NCBI RefSeq assembly: GCF_000422705.1
Contig: NZ_KE383908.1
Coordinates: forward strand, 1-64,000
DNA: 64,000 bases
Reading direction: 5' to 3'
Source: Flavobacterium soli DSM 19725
GTDB lineage: Bacteria > Bacteroidota > Bacteroidia > Flavobacteriales > Flavobacteriaceae
Positions 9,758 through 17,905 of the stretch are shown here, in pieces; positions within the stretch are counted from its first letter, which is position 1, and each line of letters begins with the position of its first letter. The position numbers and the translations under genes are program-made. The notes below the pieces were generated by a model that saw only the letters and a program-made list of their open reading frames with translations, was not told the origin of the DNA and ran no database searches.

Positions 9758-9979
9758 CTAATAAAACTTCCTTTTATGTTTCTGCCTTGTTTTTATTCCA
9801 AAAAAATAATAGAAGGGACAGAATTCTATAATGGCAGAAAATAATAGGATGACACCAATTATTCCTGTAATCATCTCTATTTTATCGCTTTGAAAAACCT
9901 CCAGAAAAAATAACACAATTCCAAGTATTCCTAGAATTGCTCTAATCAATCCATCTGTTCTATTCAAATTCTTTCGCAT
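9758..9979 (-). CDS. DUF2892 (YgaP-type) small membrane protein
   Basis: A 73-residue protein with two hydrophobic segments. It begins MRKNLNRTDGLIRAILG and ends FCPFYYFFGIKT plus a basic tail, the pattern of DUF2892 proteins, which correspond to the membrane tail of YgaP and contain the FCPlY..FGi.T signature. The ATG at 9979 places the DUF2892 start directly at the N-terminus. A longer frame to 10018 adds 13 residues without family support. Function in the family is poorly defined, sometimes linked to sulfur metabolism. Confidence 0.75.
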   Translation of the reverse strand: MRKNLNRTDGLIRAILGILGIVLFFLEVFQSDKIEMITGIIGVILLFSAIIEFCPFYYFFGIKTRQKHKRKFY

Positions 9980-10167
9980 TTCCGAATGGTATTTGATAAA
10001 AAATTTGGACAAGCCCAAGGTTATTTGATATAAGTACCGCCCCCAGTTCTTCTATCGCAAGCTCATCCAAATTTGAGCTAATGTAATATGAAAACAAAGA
10101 AAAACTACACTAAATGTGATGGGAGTCATAATATTTGTGACCAACCGTTATTTTGCAGGGATGACCG

Positions 10168-10195
10168 AAAAATGTAGCTTGAAGTGAACTACATT
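10168..10195 (-). terminator. Hairpin at the end of the response regulator gene
   Basis: On the minus strand AATGTAG and CTACATT pair around an 11-base loop and are followed by a short T run. The stop codon of the response regulator is inside the first arm. Confidence 0.5.
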
Positions 10196-10926
10196 ATTTT
10201 AATCCTTTTCAATAATTCCTCAGAAAAGGTTTTAGAAATAGGAATTTTGGTATCCAGAATCGTGACGTATGGCGTTTCAAATTTAGTGAGGTAATCTAAA
10301 TTCACGATATAGGATTTGTGTGTTCTAAAAAAATTATTTCGGTTCAACCGATCCATAAATCCAGACATTGTAGCCCGAATAATTTCTTTTTTATTGAGAG
10401 TATTGATTTCCAAATAATTCCCATCAGATTTGATCCAAAGGATGTCATTTATCGTAAGCTTGGTATATTTAAATTTGTCCTTAATAAACAAAGCATCTTT
10501 AATAATCAAGGCTTCTCCATAATTTTCATCTATTTCTTGAGTAACGGTATCCGTCTTTTTTGCCATGTTGAAAATGGCAATCTCAATAGCAGTATAGAGC
10601 TGTTCTTTTTTGAAAGGTTTTACTAGATAATTGACTGGATTTACTTTCTTAGCACGTTCTAAAGTTGCTGCATCAGTATAGGAAGTCGTGAAAATAAAGG
10701 GAATTGAAAACCTCTTGTTGATTTCTTCGGCAAGTTCTATTCCATCTCTTTTGCCCGAAAGGTTGATGTCCAACAAAATAAGATCGGGTTTCTCTGACTC
10801 TAAAATCTCAATTGCTTCGTCAAAATCTATGGCTACGCCAATAATTGTATAACCGATTTTTTCTAGGATATTGGTCATATCTTCGGCAATTATCAATTCG
10901 TCTTCAACCAGTAGTATTGAAACCAT
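10189..10926 (-). CDS. LytTR-family response regulator
   Basis: A 245-residue protein. Residues 1-120 form a receiver domain: acidic pair in VEDE, phospho-acceptor Asp53 in LILLDINLSG, Thr in FTTSY and Lys in VKPF. Residues 140-240 form a LytTR DNA-binding domain (KLTINDILWIKSDGNYLEI, later FFRTHKSYIVNL). LytTR regulators activate or repress by binding direct repeats. I start at the ATG giving MVSILLVEDE (10926); the longer form adds six residues. It lies 72 bases downstream of two sensor kinase genes in the same direction and is the probable partner of one or both. Confidence 0.93.
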   Translation of the reverse strand: MVSILLVEDELIIAEDMTNILEKIGYTIIGVAIDFDEAIEILESEKPDLILLDINLSGKRDGIELAEEINKRFSIPFIFTTSYTDAATLERAKKVNPVNYLVKPFKKEQLYTAIEIAIFNMAKKTDTVTQEIDENYGEALIIKDALFIKDKFKYTKLTINDILWIKSDGNYLEINTLNKKEIIRATMSGFMDRLNRNNFFRTHKSYIVNLDYLTKFETPYVTILDTKIPISKTFSEELLKRIKIM

Positions 10927-10998
10927 ATTTTTAAATTTGTGCAAGTCGGGATTTGGGATTGCTAAATTAATAATTTTATATTTGTTTTTGCATTTTAA

Positions 10999-13011
10999 TT
11001 ATATAGACGCTTGAAAAGCTTTCATATCTTTGAATTGCACCTTAAAAGATGTTCCAAGATCAGAACTTGAAGTCATTTTTCCTCTCAATTGCCTACTTAG
11101 AATGCTCACTAATTTCAAACCTAACGACTTGCTTTTCTTTGGATCAAAATTTTCAGGAAGTCCAATTCCGTTATCGTTCACCTTAAGTTCATAATCAAAA
11201 CCATTCAACTTTCTAACTTGAATCGTTATGATGCCTGATTTACGATTGTCAAAGGCATACTTGTAGGCATTTGAAACCAATTCGTTTACAATCAGCCCTA
11301 AAGGTATGGCCGTATCAATATCAAACTGGATGTTATCAGCCTCCACTTCGACTTGAATACTTTTAGTATCGGCAAACATTTCCGAAAGGTAAATTACTAA
11401 TTCACGAAGGTAATTTTCGATACCCACATTGCTCAAATGTTCGGATTGGTATAAATTCTGATGGATCAAACTCATGGCCTGAACCCTACTTTGGCCTTCC
11501 TGTATAGACAATAGAACATTTTCGTCCACAATATTTTGGGATTGAATATTCAAAAGGCTGGAGATGATTTGCAAGTTGTTTTTCACCCGATGGTGAATTT
11601 CACGCAACAAGGTTTCCTTTTCAGTCAAAGATTCCAGAATCACCTGGTTTTGATTTTCTAATGTTTCCTTTTGTGCTGTAATGATAATTTTCTGCTTTTT
11701 GTTTTTCTTCAAATTAGAGAAAATTATAAGCGTTAAAATGGTTAGACATATTAACGCAAGTATTGCAATTAATTTTATACTTCGCTCCCTGTTAGTCTCT
11801 TCCTTGATCATTAGTATTTTTTCATCCTGAACTTGCTTTGCCTTATCCTGAATTTTGTCAAACTCATATTGCATTTGCATTTGGGTTATCTTCTTGTCTT
11901 TCTCCTGATTAAAAATGGAGTCGCTCAGTTTTTTATGCAAAACCTCATTTTCATAGGCTAGCTTATAGTTTTTCGTAGCATTATAGATTTCAGACAAATA
12001 CTTATAAGCGATTTTTTGGTTTACCAAATATTCATCTCTCTTGAAAATCTCCATAGCTAAACCGATAGTAGCCAAAGCTTCTTTAATATCGCCCTTTTTA
12101 AAGTAACAGTATCCAATATCTACATTGCAGGTAGAAATCCCATCATCGTTGCCAATTTTTGTATAGATTTTTTTGGAACTAAGAAAGAGATCTAAAGCCT
12201 TGTCATATTGTTTCTGTTTCAAATTTACTTCTCCTAAACAACGTAAACCAAGAGCTTCCATGAAAGCATTTTTATTAATCAAAGCTATCCGATGGCCTTT
12301 GTTATACATTTCGATGGCCTTGTCGAGGTTATTTTTACTAACATAAATAGATCCAATATTGATATAAATGCCTGAATATTCGATTTTGTTCTCATTTTCA
12401 TTTTCAAATACTTTTAGTGCCTTCAAATAAAATTCTAATGCTTTATCAATGTCTTTTTGTGTTTCATACAAAGTTCCCATATTGGCATAAATGGTAAACA
12501 AATGTGCTTTGTTTTCTAGCTTTTCATACACCCTCAAAGACTGTAGAAAATAATGTGTTGACTCTGGAAAATTACCCTTTTGGGCATAGAAAACGCCTAA
12601 ATTATTATAGCAATCTGCCACTTTTAAATCTATTTTTAAAACCAAATAAATTTCAAGTGCTTTTTTAACGTTTGAAATAGAGGTGTCAAAACGTCCTGAC
12701 CTGCCGCCAAATCGTGCTAAATGAAAATAGGCATCAGCTTTTCCTTTCTGGTAATTGATTTCTTTGGAAATTTCCAATGCTTTTTGTGCATAACCAGTTG
12801 CCTCTTCAATATCCTGAAAATCATATGCAGAGGCTAATTTATTATAGAGGTTTACTTGGACTGAATCTTTGATTGAAACTGGCCGATGCAAATTCTTTTT
12901 TTCATAATTGGACAGCAGTTCTTTTATACTATCACTTTCTTTTGTTTGCGAAAAAACAAGGAGCGGCATCATTCCTACAAAAAAAATAAAGAAAATTCTA
13001 TTTTTTAGCAT
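10999..13011 (-). CDS. TPR sensor histidine kinase (HisKA_2 type), copy 1
   Basis: A 670-residue protein: signal peptide (about 1-21), an exported tetratricopeptide region (about 60-370), one membrane helix (about 412-432), a cytoplasmic coiled coil and a kinase core. The phospho-acceptor His is in EIHHRVKNNLQ (about residue 470), the HisKA_2 signature. The HATPase N box is ELVSNAYKYAF and the G box DNGIGLPE. Ligand sensing would be periplasmic through the TPRs, though many such kinases have no known stimulus. It lies 10 bases after copy 2 and before the LytTR regulator, so the three form an operon. The kinase core is nearly identical to copy 2 while the TPR part has diverged. Confidence 0.92.
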   Translation of the reverse strand: MLKNRIFFIFFVGMMPLLVFSQTKESDSIKELLSNYEKKNLHRPVSIKDSVQVNLYNKLASAYDFQDIEEATGYAQKALEISKEINYQKGKADAYFHLARFGGRSGRFDTSISNVKKALEIYLVLKIDLKVADCYNNLGVFYAQKGNFPESTHYFLQSLRVYEKLENKAHLFTIYANMGTLYETQKDIDKALEFYLKALKVFENENENKIEYSGIYINIGSIYVSKNNLDKAIEMYNKGHRIALINKNAFMEALGLRCLGEVNLKQKQYDKALDLFLSSKKIYTKIGNDDGISTCNVDIGYCYFKKGDIKEALATIGLAMEIFKRDEYLVNQKIAYKYLSEIYNATKNYKLAYENEVLHKKLSDSIFNQEKDKKITQMQMQYEFDKIQDKAKQVQDEKILMIKEETNRERSIKLIAILALICLTILTLIIFSNLKKNKKQKIIITAQKETLENQNQVILESLTEKETLLREIHHRVKNNLQIISSLLNIQSQNIVDENVLLSIQEGQSRVQAMSLIHQNLYQSEHLSNVGIENYLRELVIYLSEMFADTKSIQVEVEADNIQFDIDTAIPLGLIVNELVSNAYKYAFDNRKSGIITIQVRKLNGFDYELKVNDNGIGLPENFDPKKSKSLGLKLVSILSRQLRGKMTSSSDLGTSFKVQFKDMKAFQASI

Positions 13012-13021
13012 CTTGTCATTT

Positions 13022-15046
13022 TTAGGAATTTGCCAATTGATAGGCTTTTATATCTTTGAAATGCACTACAAATGAAGTTCCGCTATCTGAATTTGAACTC
13101 ATGTTTCCTCTTAATTGTCGGCTTAGAATGCTCACCAATTTCAGCCCTAACGACCTGCTTTTCTTTGGATCAAAATCTTCAGGAAGCCCCGTTCCATCAT
13201 CGTTTACATTCAGTTCGTAATCGATTGTATTCAATGCTTTTATTTGGATTTTTATCGTCCCGGAACTGCGGTTTTCAAAAGCATATTTGTAGGCATTCGA
13301 AACCAATTCATTCACGATCAGTCCCAAAGGAATCGCGGTATCAATATCAAACTGGATGTGATTGGCTTCTACTTCTACCTGAATCGATTTATCGGCACCA
13401 GCAAACATTTCCGACAGGTAAACCACCAATTCACGAAGGTAATTTTCGATATCAACGTTGCTCAAATGTTCGGATTGATATAAATTCTGATGGATCAAGC
13501 TCATGGCCTGAACCCGACTCTGTCCTTCCTGAATAGACGAAAGCACGTTTTCATCTAGAATATGTTGGGATTGAATGTTCAAAAGGCTCGATATAATTTG
13601 CAGATTGTTTTTAACTCTATGATGGATTTCGCGCAACAAAGTTTCTTTTTCCGTCAAAGATTGACCGATAATAAGATTTTGTTCTTCCAATTTTTCATTT
13701 TGTTCTGCAATGATGGCCTTTTGACGCTGGTTCTTTTTGAGGTTAAAGAAAATTCCAAAAGCCAAAGCACACATGCAAAACAATGCCGCCATAACAATAT
13801 ATTTTATTGTTCGTTGCTTGTCATTTTCCTGACTCAGTTGCAATACCTTTTGCTGCTGTATTCTTCGTGCTCTTTCTTGAATCTTGTCAAAATCATACTG
13901 CATTTGCATTTGTGTGATTTTTTTATCTCTTTCAGTATTGAAAAGCGAGTCATTTACATTTTTAAACAACACCTGGTTTTCATAAGCCTGCTTGTAATCA
14001 CCTTGAATACTGTATATTTGGGCTAGATTCTTGTACGCTTTTTTTTGCCATTCCAGCGAACCTATTTCTTTGGCAATGCCCAATCCTAGCTTATATTCAG
14101 TCAACGCTTTGGCTCTATCACCTTTCTTTAAATAGCAATACCCTATGTTGATATGACAATTTGAAATTCCGGCTTTATCACCAATTTCATTGCAAAAATC
14201 AATTGCCTTCGAGAACGATTTCAATGCCGTATCATACTTTCCTAGTTTCATATAATTCTCACCTATTGACTGATAACTTTCGGCAAATTGATAGGAATTA
14301 TCAAACTCCTCTGCTAGTTCCAAACCTTTGTAATGAATTTCCAACGACTTTTCATATTTTCCCTGATTCAAATAGACATTCCCAATATTACTGTAGGTTC
14401 CTGCAATTCCAAATTGGGCATCCACATTGTCTATTTTCTCAAAAATTTGAATAGCCTTATAATAGTAATCTAACGCCTTGGCATACTCCTCTTGCTGTTT
14501 ATAGGAAATCCCGATATTCACATAAGTATAGCCTACGGATAAAGTGTCTCCCGCTTTTTCATAAGCCTTCAACGCTTTGATGAGAATACTGAGAGCTTCA
14601 GGAAAGTTACCTTGTTTGCTATACACCACTCCCATTTCACTATAATTATAAGCCAGATTGAGATCTTCCTTTAGCTCTATAAATAGTTTATTTGATTTTT
14701 GGAGATAATCCATAGCAGTAGTGAAGTTGGCCTTGCTGTTGTAAATCCGTGCTAAATTGGAATACGAATTTGCAATACCCTTCTTGTAACCAATTTTTTT
14801 AGACAAGGCCAATGCCTGACTGGAATAGTCTTCGGCAATGTCTTGTTTATAATTTACATGATAATAATAGAGATCATTCAGTAAAATAACTTTTACCGAA
14901 TCCGATAAAGAGGGTGATTGTTGTTGATGTGCCTGATTGTATTTTTTAAGTACCACATTCAAGCTATCGATTCTATGTTGTTGACAATAGACTGAAAAAT
15001 TTAGGCACAATAATACCGTTATCAGGATATTTTTAATAGTTAACAT
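13022..15046 (-). CDS. TPR sensor histidine kinase (HisKA_2 type), copy 2
   Basis: A 674-residue paralogue of the downstream kinase with the same architecture: signal peptide (about 1-21), TPR array (about 65-375), membrane helix (about 412-432), coiled coil, HisKA_2 box EIHHRVKNNLQ (about residue 472) and HATPase (ELVSNAYKYAF, then DDGTGLPE). It is the first gene of the three-gene unit. Long stretches of the kinase half match copy 1 residue for residue (for example VQAMSLIHQNLYQSEHLSNV), whereas the TPR half is only loosely similar. This suggests a tandem duplication with diverging input and constrained output. Confidence 0.92.
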   Translation of the reverse strand: MLTIKNILITVLLCLNFSVYCQQHRIDSLNVVLKKYNQAHQQQSPSLSDSVKVILLNDLYYYHVNYKQDIAEDYSSQALALSKKIGYKKGIANSYSNLARIYNSKANFTTAMDYLQKSNKLFIELKEDLNLAYNYSEMGVVYSKQGNFPEALSILIKALKAYEKAGDTLSVGYTYVNIGISYKQQEEYAKALDYYYKAIQIFEKIDNVDAQFGIAGTYSNIGNVYLNQGKYEKSLEIHYKGLELAEEFDNSYQFAESYQSIGENYMKLGKYDTALKSFSKAIDFCNEIGDKAGISNCHINIGYCYLKKGDRAKALTEYKLGLGIAKEIGSLEWQKKAYKNLAQIYSIQGDYKQAYENQVLFKNVNDSLFNTERDKKITQMQMQYDFDKIQERARRIQQQKVLQLSQENDKQRTIKYIVMAALFCMCALAFGIFFNLKKNQRQKAIIAEQNEKLEEQNLIIGQSLTEKETLLREIHHRVKNNLQIISSLLNIQSQHILDENVLSSIQEGQSRVQAMSLIHQNLYQSEHLSNVDIENYLRELVVYLSEMFAGADKSIQVEVEANHIQFDIDTAIPLGLIVNELVSNAYKYAFENRSSGTIKIQIKALNTIDYELNVNDDGTGLPEDFDPKKSRSLGLKLVSILSRQLRGNMSSNSDSGTSFVVHFKDIKAYQLANS

Positions 15047-15396
15047 TGGGGGTTATTTAACTATGTAAAAATAAAAGAAATATTGGTTAATTGACTATTA
15101 TTCAGAATTATTTAAAATTCAACTAAAACACACAGTATCAAAAATTTGCTTATGACTTACCCGAGAGGAATAAAATCGTAAAAAATACATATACAAAAAG
15201 GAAAACAAGGGAAATTGAAACCCTATGCATGTCAAAATAACGCGAGCTAACTCTAAAAAATCTTTTTATTACTTTTCTTTCCATAACATATTTGCAATTT
15301 AGTTCTTCTTTCAAAGATTACAAATCTAATGTTTAGTACAATCTTAAATGTTATGAGATTACAATTCTAGGTTATGAAATTAATATATTTGGGGAT
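15047..15396. other. Intergenic region upstream of the kinase operon
   Basis: I see no gene in these 350 bases. A minus-strand TAGATTTG box (15321-15328) could start the kinase operon with a leader of about 270 bases. No strong hairpin or terminator stands out. Confidence 0.4.
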
Positions 15397-15627
15397 TTAT
15401 TTCCCTTCCTTTTTGCTGTTCATATATTCCGTTATTCTTCTAATACAGAAACGAATAGCAAAAAAATTAATCGCCAATAGAAAAAAGGTAAGTACCGAAA
15501 GCATGGCGATTTCAAACACATTCATAAAGAGATTTGCGTTTCTATCTCCGTCCAAAACGAAAAAGCTCGTGACCGAAAATACAATCGATATAATACCTAC
15601 AAAAATTAATTTTGTTTGAGTTTTCAT
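15397..15627 (-). CDS. Small two-helix membrane protein
   Basis: A 76-residue protein with two hydrophobic segments (about 7-25 and 33-60) separated by DGDRNANLF and a basic C-terminus. I do not recognise a family. I prefer it over the overlapping plus-strand frame because it has a perfect Bacteroidetes box (TATCTTTG on the minus strand, 20 bases upstream of the ATG), an A/G-rich leader, and a typical membrane-protein charge layout. Confidence 0.6.
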   Translation of the reverse strand: MKTQTKLIFVGIISIVFSVTSFFVLDGDRNANLFMNVFEIAMLSVLTFFLLAINFFAIRFCIRRITEYMNSKKEGK

Positions 15628-15646
15628 CTCTTTTTACTTTTTTTTG

Positions 15647-15654
15647 CAAAGATA
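15647..15654 (-). promoter_or_regulatory. TATCTTTG -7 box of the small membrane protein gene
   Basis: On the minus strand the sequence is TATCTTTGC, a perfect TAnnTTTG match ending 19 bases before the ATG. It is the main argument for coding on this strand. Confidence 0.6.
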
Positions 15655-15784
15655 AGCAAAACCCATTTTGAAACTATAATCCAAGTCGTTTCTTGTATGA
15701 AAACAATCACAAAGCATTTGAAAGAATATAGCCTACTCTGTAAATAAATTTATAACTTTACACCTACGTTAAAAACTACATTTT

Positions 15785-16882
15785 ATGAGAATCGTCAAAT
15801 ACATCTTCCTTCTACTCCTCTTGGCCATCATTGGTGCATCAGTTTATATAGCTACCCAAAAAGGCGATTTCGAAATTGAACGATCAACTGTAATAAAGGT
15901 ACCAAAAGAAATTGTTTTCAACTATGTAAACGATTATCGAAACTGGGAAGAATGGGGTTCTTGGAAAGAAGACGACAAATCAATGCAATTCACCTATCCT
16001 GACAATACTGTTGGTCTCGACGGATCCTATTCTTGGAAAGGAAGTAATGGTGATGGCGAAATGAAAACCACTTTTGTAAAACAAAACGACAGCATTGCAC
16101 AAAAAGTAGTTTCAGGTGACAACCAATATACTTCTTTTATTACTTTCAAAGATACTGTTGGCGGTACAAAAGTAACTTGGGGATCAAAAGGAACTGTAGA
16201 TTTCATGAGCAAGTTCCATGCAACTTTTAACGGCGGAATCAAGAAAATGATGGAAATCATGCACGAGAGAAGCCTCAACAACTTGAACCAAATCATTACA
16301 AAAGAAATCAGTACTTATAATGTAGAAGTAAATGGTATTGTTCAAAAACAGCCTTCTTTCTACATAAAGCAAACGGCAACTACCAAACTGAAAGACATGC
16401 AATCGAGAGTAAACCCGATGCTGCAAAAAATGATTACCTTCTTCAAAAACAATGCAATGAAGATGAATGGCAAACCTTTCATAATCTACGAAAGCGTTGA
16501 TGCACAAGCGGGAACGATCACATTTTCAGTTTGTGGCCCCTTGATGGAAGAAATTTTTCTAGCTCCAGAAAGCGACATCAGTGTGGGGAAACTTGAAGGT
16601 TTTTCTGCCTTGAAAACTACTTTAAGAGGCGATTATTCACATCGAGATGAAGCGATTGCAACAGCAAAAGATCATATTGCTAAAAATAATATTCCTCAAA
16701 ATACAGCCTTGAAATACATTGATGTGTATGTGCAAAATGCTTCGGATGTAAAGAGCCCTTCGAAATGGGTGACAGAATTATTAATCCCAGTTCAATCTCA
16801 AACTCCAACAGCTAATCCGGCTACGACCCCACCAACTGTAGTTACACCACCAGTTTTGGCTCCAGAAGTTATCACTGATTAA
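15785..16882 (+). CDS. Membrane-anchored SRPBCC plus GyrI-like effector-binding protein
   Basis: A 365-residue protein with an N-terminal membrane helix (about 4-22). A START/SRPBCC-type domain follows (about 30-170; IERSTVIKVPKEIVFNYVND, then WEEWGSW). The second half is GyrI-like (about 190-340), the small-molecule-binding domain also found in AraC-type effectors. The last 25 residues are Pro/Thr-rich. Both domains bind hydrophobic or drug-like ligands in other proteins; substrate here is unknown. It precedes the TetR and efflux genes but is separated from them by the TetR promoter, so a shared role is only suggestive. Confidence 0.82.
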   Translation: MRIVKYIFLLLLLAIIGASVYIATQKGDFEIERSTVIKVPKEIVFNYVNDYRNWEEWGSWKEDDKSMQFTYPDNTVGLDGSYSWKGSNGDGEMKTTFVKQNDSIAQKVVSGDNQYTSFITFKDTVGGTKVTWGSKGTVDFMSKFHATFNGGIKKMMEIMHERSLNNLNQIITKEISTYNVEVNGIVQKQPSFYIKQTATTKLKDMQSRVNPMLQKMITFFKNNAMKMNGKPFIIYESVDAQAGTITFSVCGPLMEEIFLAPESDISVGKLEGFSALKTTLRGDYSHRDEAIATAKDHIAKNNIPQNTALKYIDVYVQNASDVKSPSKWVTELLIPVQSQTPTANPATTPPTVVTPPVLAPEVITD

Positions 16883-17014
16883 TTATTGAAAAGACTTTTG
16901 CAAACGACTTCTGTAATGTGAATTGACACCTGTTTGACAATAGCTTTTGGGTTCAACTATAATACTATAAGAAAAAATTATAGAAATTTAATTTCATAAA
17001 ACAAAAATCGGTTG

Positions 17015-17022
17015 TACATTTG
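17015..17022 (+). promoter_or_regulatory. TACATTTG -7 box of the tetR gene
   Basis: A perfect TAnnTTTG match directly abutting the first operator copy, so a bound repressor would cover the transcription start. Confidence 0.65.
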
Positions 17023-17048
17023 CCTAACAGTGTTAAACAATTTAATAC
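17023..17048 (+). promoter_or_regulatory. Probable TetR operator, copy 1 (autoregulation)
   Basis: A 26-base element with core TAACAGTGTTA (palindrome) followed by TTTAATAC. It lies between the tetR -7 box and its ATG. The same element recurs three times upstream of the efflux operon. Confidence 0.7.
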
Positions 17049-17056
17049 TTTATAAA

Positions 17057-17647
17057 ATGGCAAGCAAAGATCGAATTTTACGTCAAAAAGAAGAAACCAG
17101 AAAGAACATTCTGGATGCTGCCTATACTATTGCAAAAGAAGAAGGTTGGCAAAGCCTCAGCATGAGAAAAATTGCCGACAAGATTGAATACACAGCCCCA
17201 ATCATCTACGAATATTTTTCTAATAAAGATGCCATCTTGCAAGAACTTACACTTAAAGGTTTTATCGCTTTGACCAAAGACCTGGAAAAAGCAAAAAGCC
17301 TTTCAGAAGATCCAGCTGAACAATTAGAAAAAATGTGGATGGCCTATTGGGATTTTGCTTTTTCTGATAAGGAACTCTATCAAGTGATGTATGGCGTTCA
17401 AATGAACTGTTGTTCTGGTAGATGTTCAGCAACAGAAAATCCTTATAATCTATTTACAGGGGTAATTGCCGAAATAATGAAGAGCCAAAACCCATCAAAA
17501 GAAGTCATCAAACAAAAATATTTTACCTTCTTTTCTGTAATCCACGGATTGGTATCGGTGAATATGGTTGGAAATGGATTACCAGCTTCAACCAACAATG
17601 AAATTTTGAAAGATGCCATCGGTGGTATCATTAAATCCATACAATAA
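17057..17647 (+). CDS. TetR-family transcriptional regulator
   Basis: A 196-residue repressor-type protein. Residues 12-58 hold the TetR helix-turn-helix (RKNILDAAYTIAKEEG, then SMRKIADKIEYTAP and IYEYFSNKDAIL). The rest is a helical ligand-binding domain with a Cys-containing segment (NCCSGRCS) that might bind a ligand or metal. The start is the ATG at 17057 (MASKDR); the longer frame begins upstream of the operator. The gene is followed by the efflux operon and shares an operator sequence with it, so it is very likely its repressor and represses itself. Confidence 0.92.
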   Translation: MASKDRILRQKEETRKNILDAAYTIAKEEGWQSLSMRKIADKIEYTAPIIYEYFSNKDAILQELTLKGFIALTKDLEKAKSLSEDPAEQLEKMWMAYWDFAFSDKELYQVMYGVQMNCCSGRCSATENPYNLFTGVIAEIMKSQNPSKEVIKQKYFTFFSVIHGLVSVNMVGNGLPASTNNEILKDAIGGIIKSIQ

Positions 17648-17664
17648 AAAAATTTTCAACTTTA

Positions 17665-17690
17665 CTTAACAGTGATAAATCATTTAATTA
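17665..17690 (+). promoter_or_regulatory. Probable TetR operator, copy 2
   Basis: A variant of the 26-base element (core TTAACAGTGATAA, then TTTAATTA), 17 bases after the tetR stop and preceded by CAACTTTA. Confidence 0.6.
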
Positions 17691-17727
17691 ACAAATAGAA
17701 GAGCATTGGCTTTTTTTTAAACTCTTA

Positions 17728-17753
17728 CTTAACACTGTTAGATAGTTTAATAC
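17728..17753 (+). promoter_or_regulatory. Probable TetR operator, copy 3
   Basis: Core TTAACACTGTTAG followed by TTTAATAC, 63 bases (about six helical turns) after copy 2. Confidence 0.65.
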
Positions 17754-17806
17754 CAATTTAAAAGGAATGGTAGAATAATAATTATATGTCTTTTTTTACA
17801 TTTTTA

Positions 17807-17832
17807 CTTAACGATGTTAGATAATTTAATAC
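17807..17832 (+). promoter_or_regulatory. Probable TetR operator, copy 4, at the efflux promoter
   Basis: Core TTAACGATGTTAG followed by TTTAATAC, 79 bases after copy 3. A TACATTTT box just upstream resembles a -7 element, as at copy 1, so this is the likely efflux operon promoter and operator. Confidence 0.65.
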
Positions 17833-17905
17833 AAATAAAACAAACCCTTAACCCTAATAAATGCAATCAATCTCAATGTTAAACAAATTTAAACCCAATA
17901 CTAAA

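Noticed and set aside
15374..15619. Plus-strand frame of 81 residues opposite the small membrane protein
   Set aside because: It is the mirror of the minus-strand gene, which has a perfect TATCTTTG box and better membrane-protein charge pattern.
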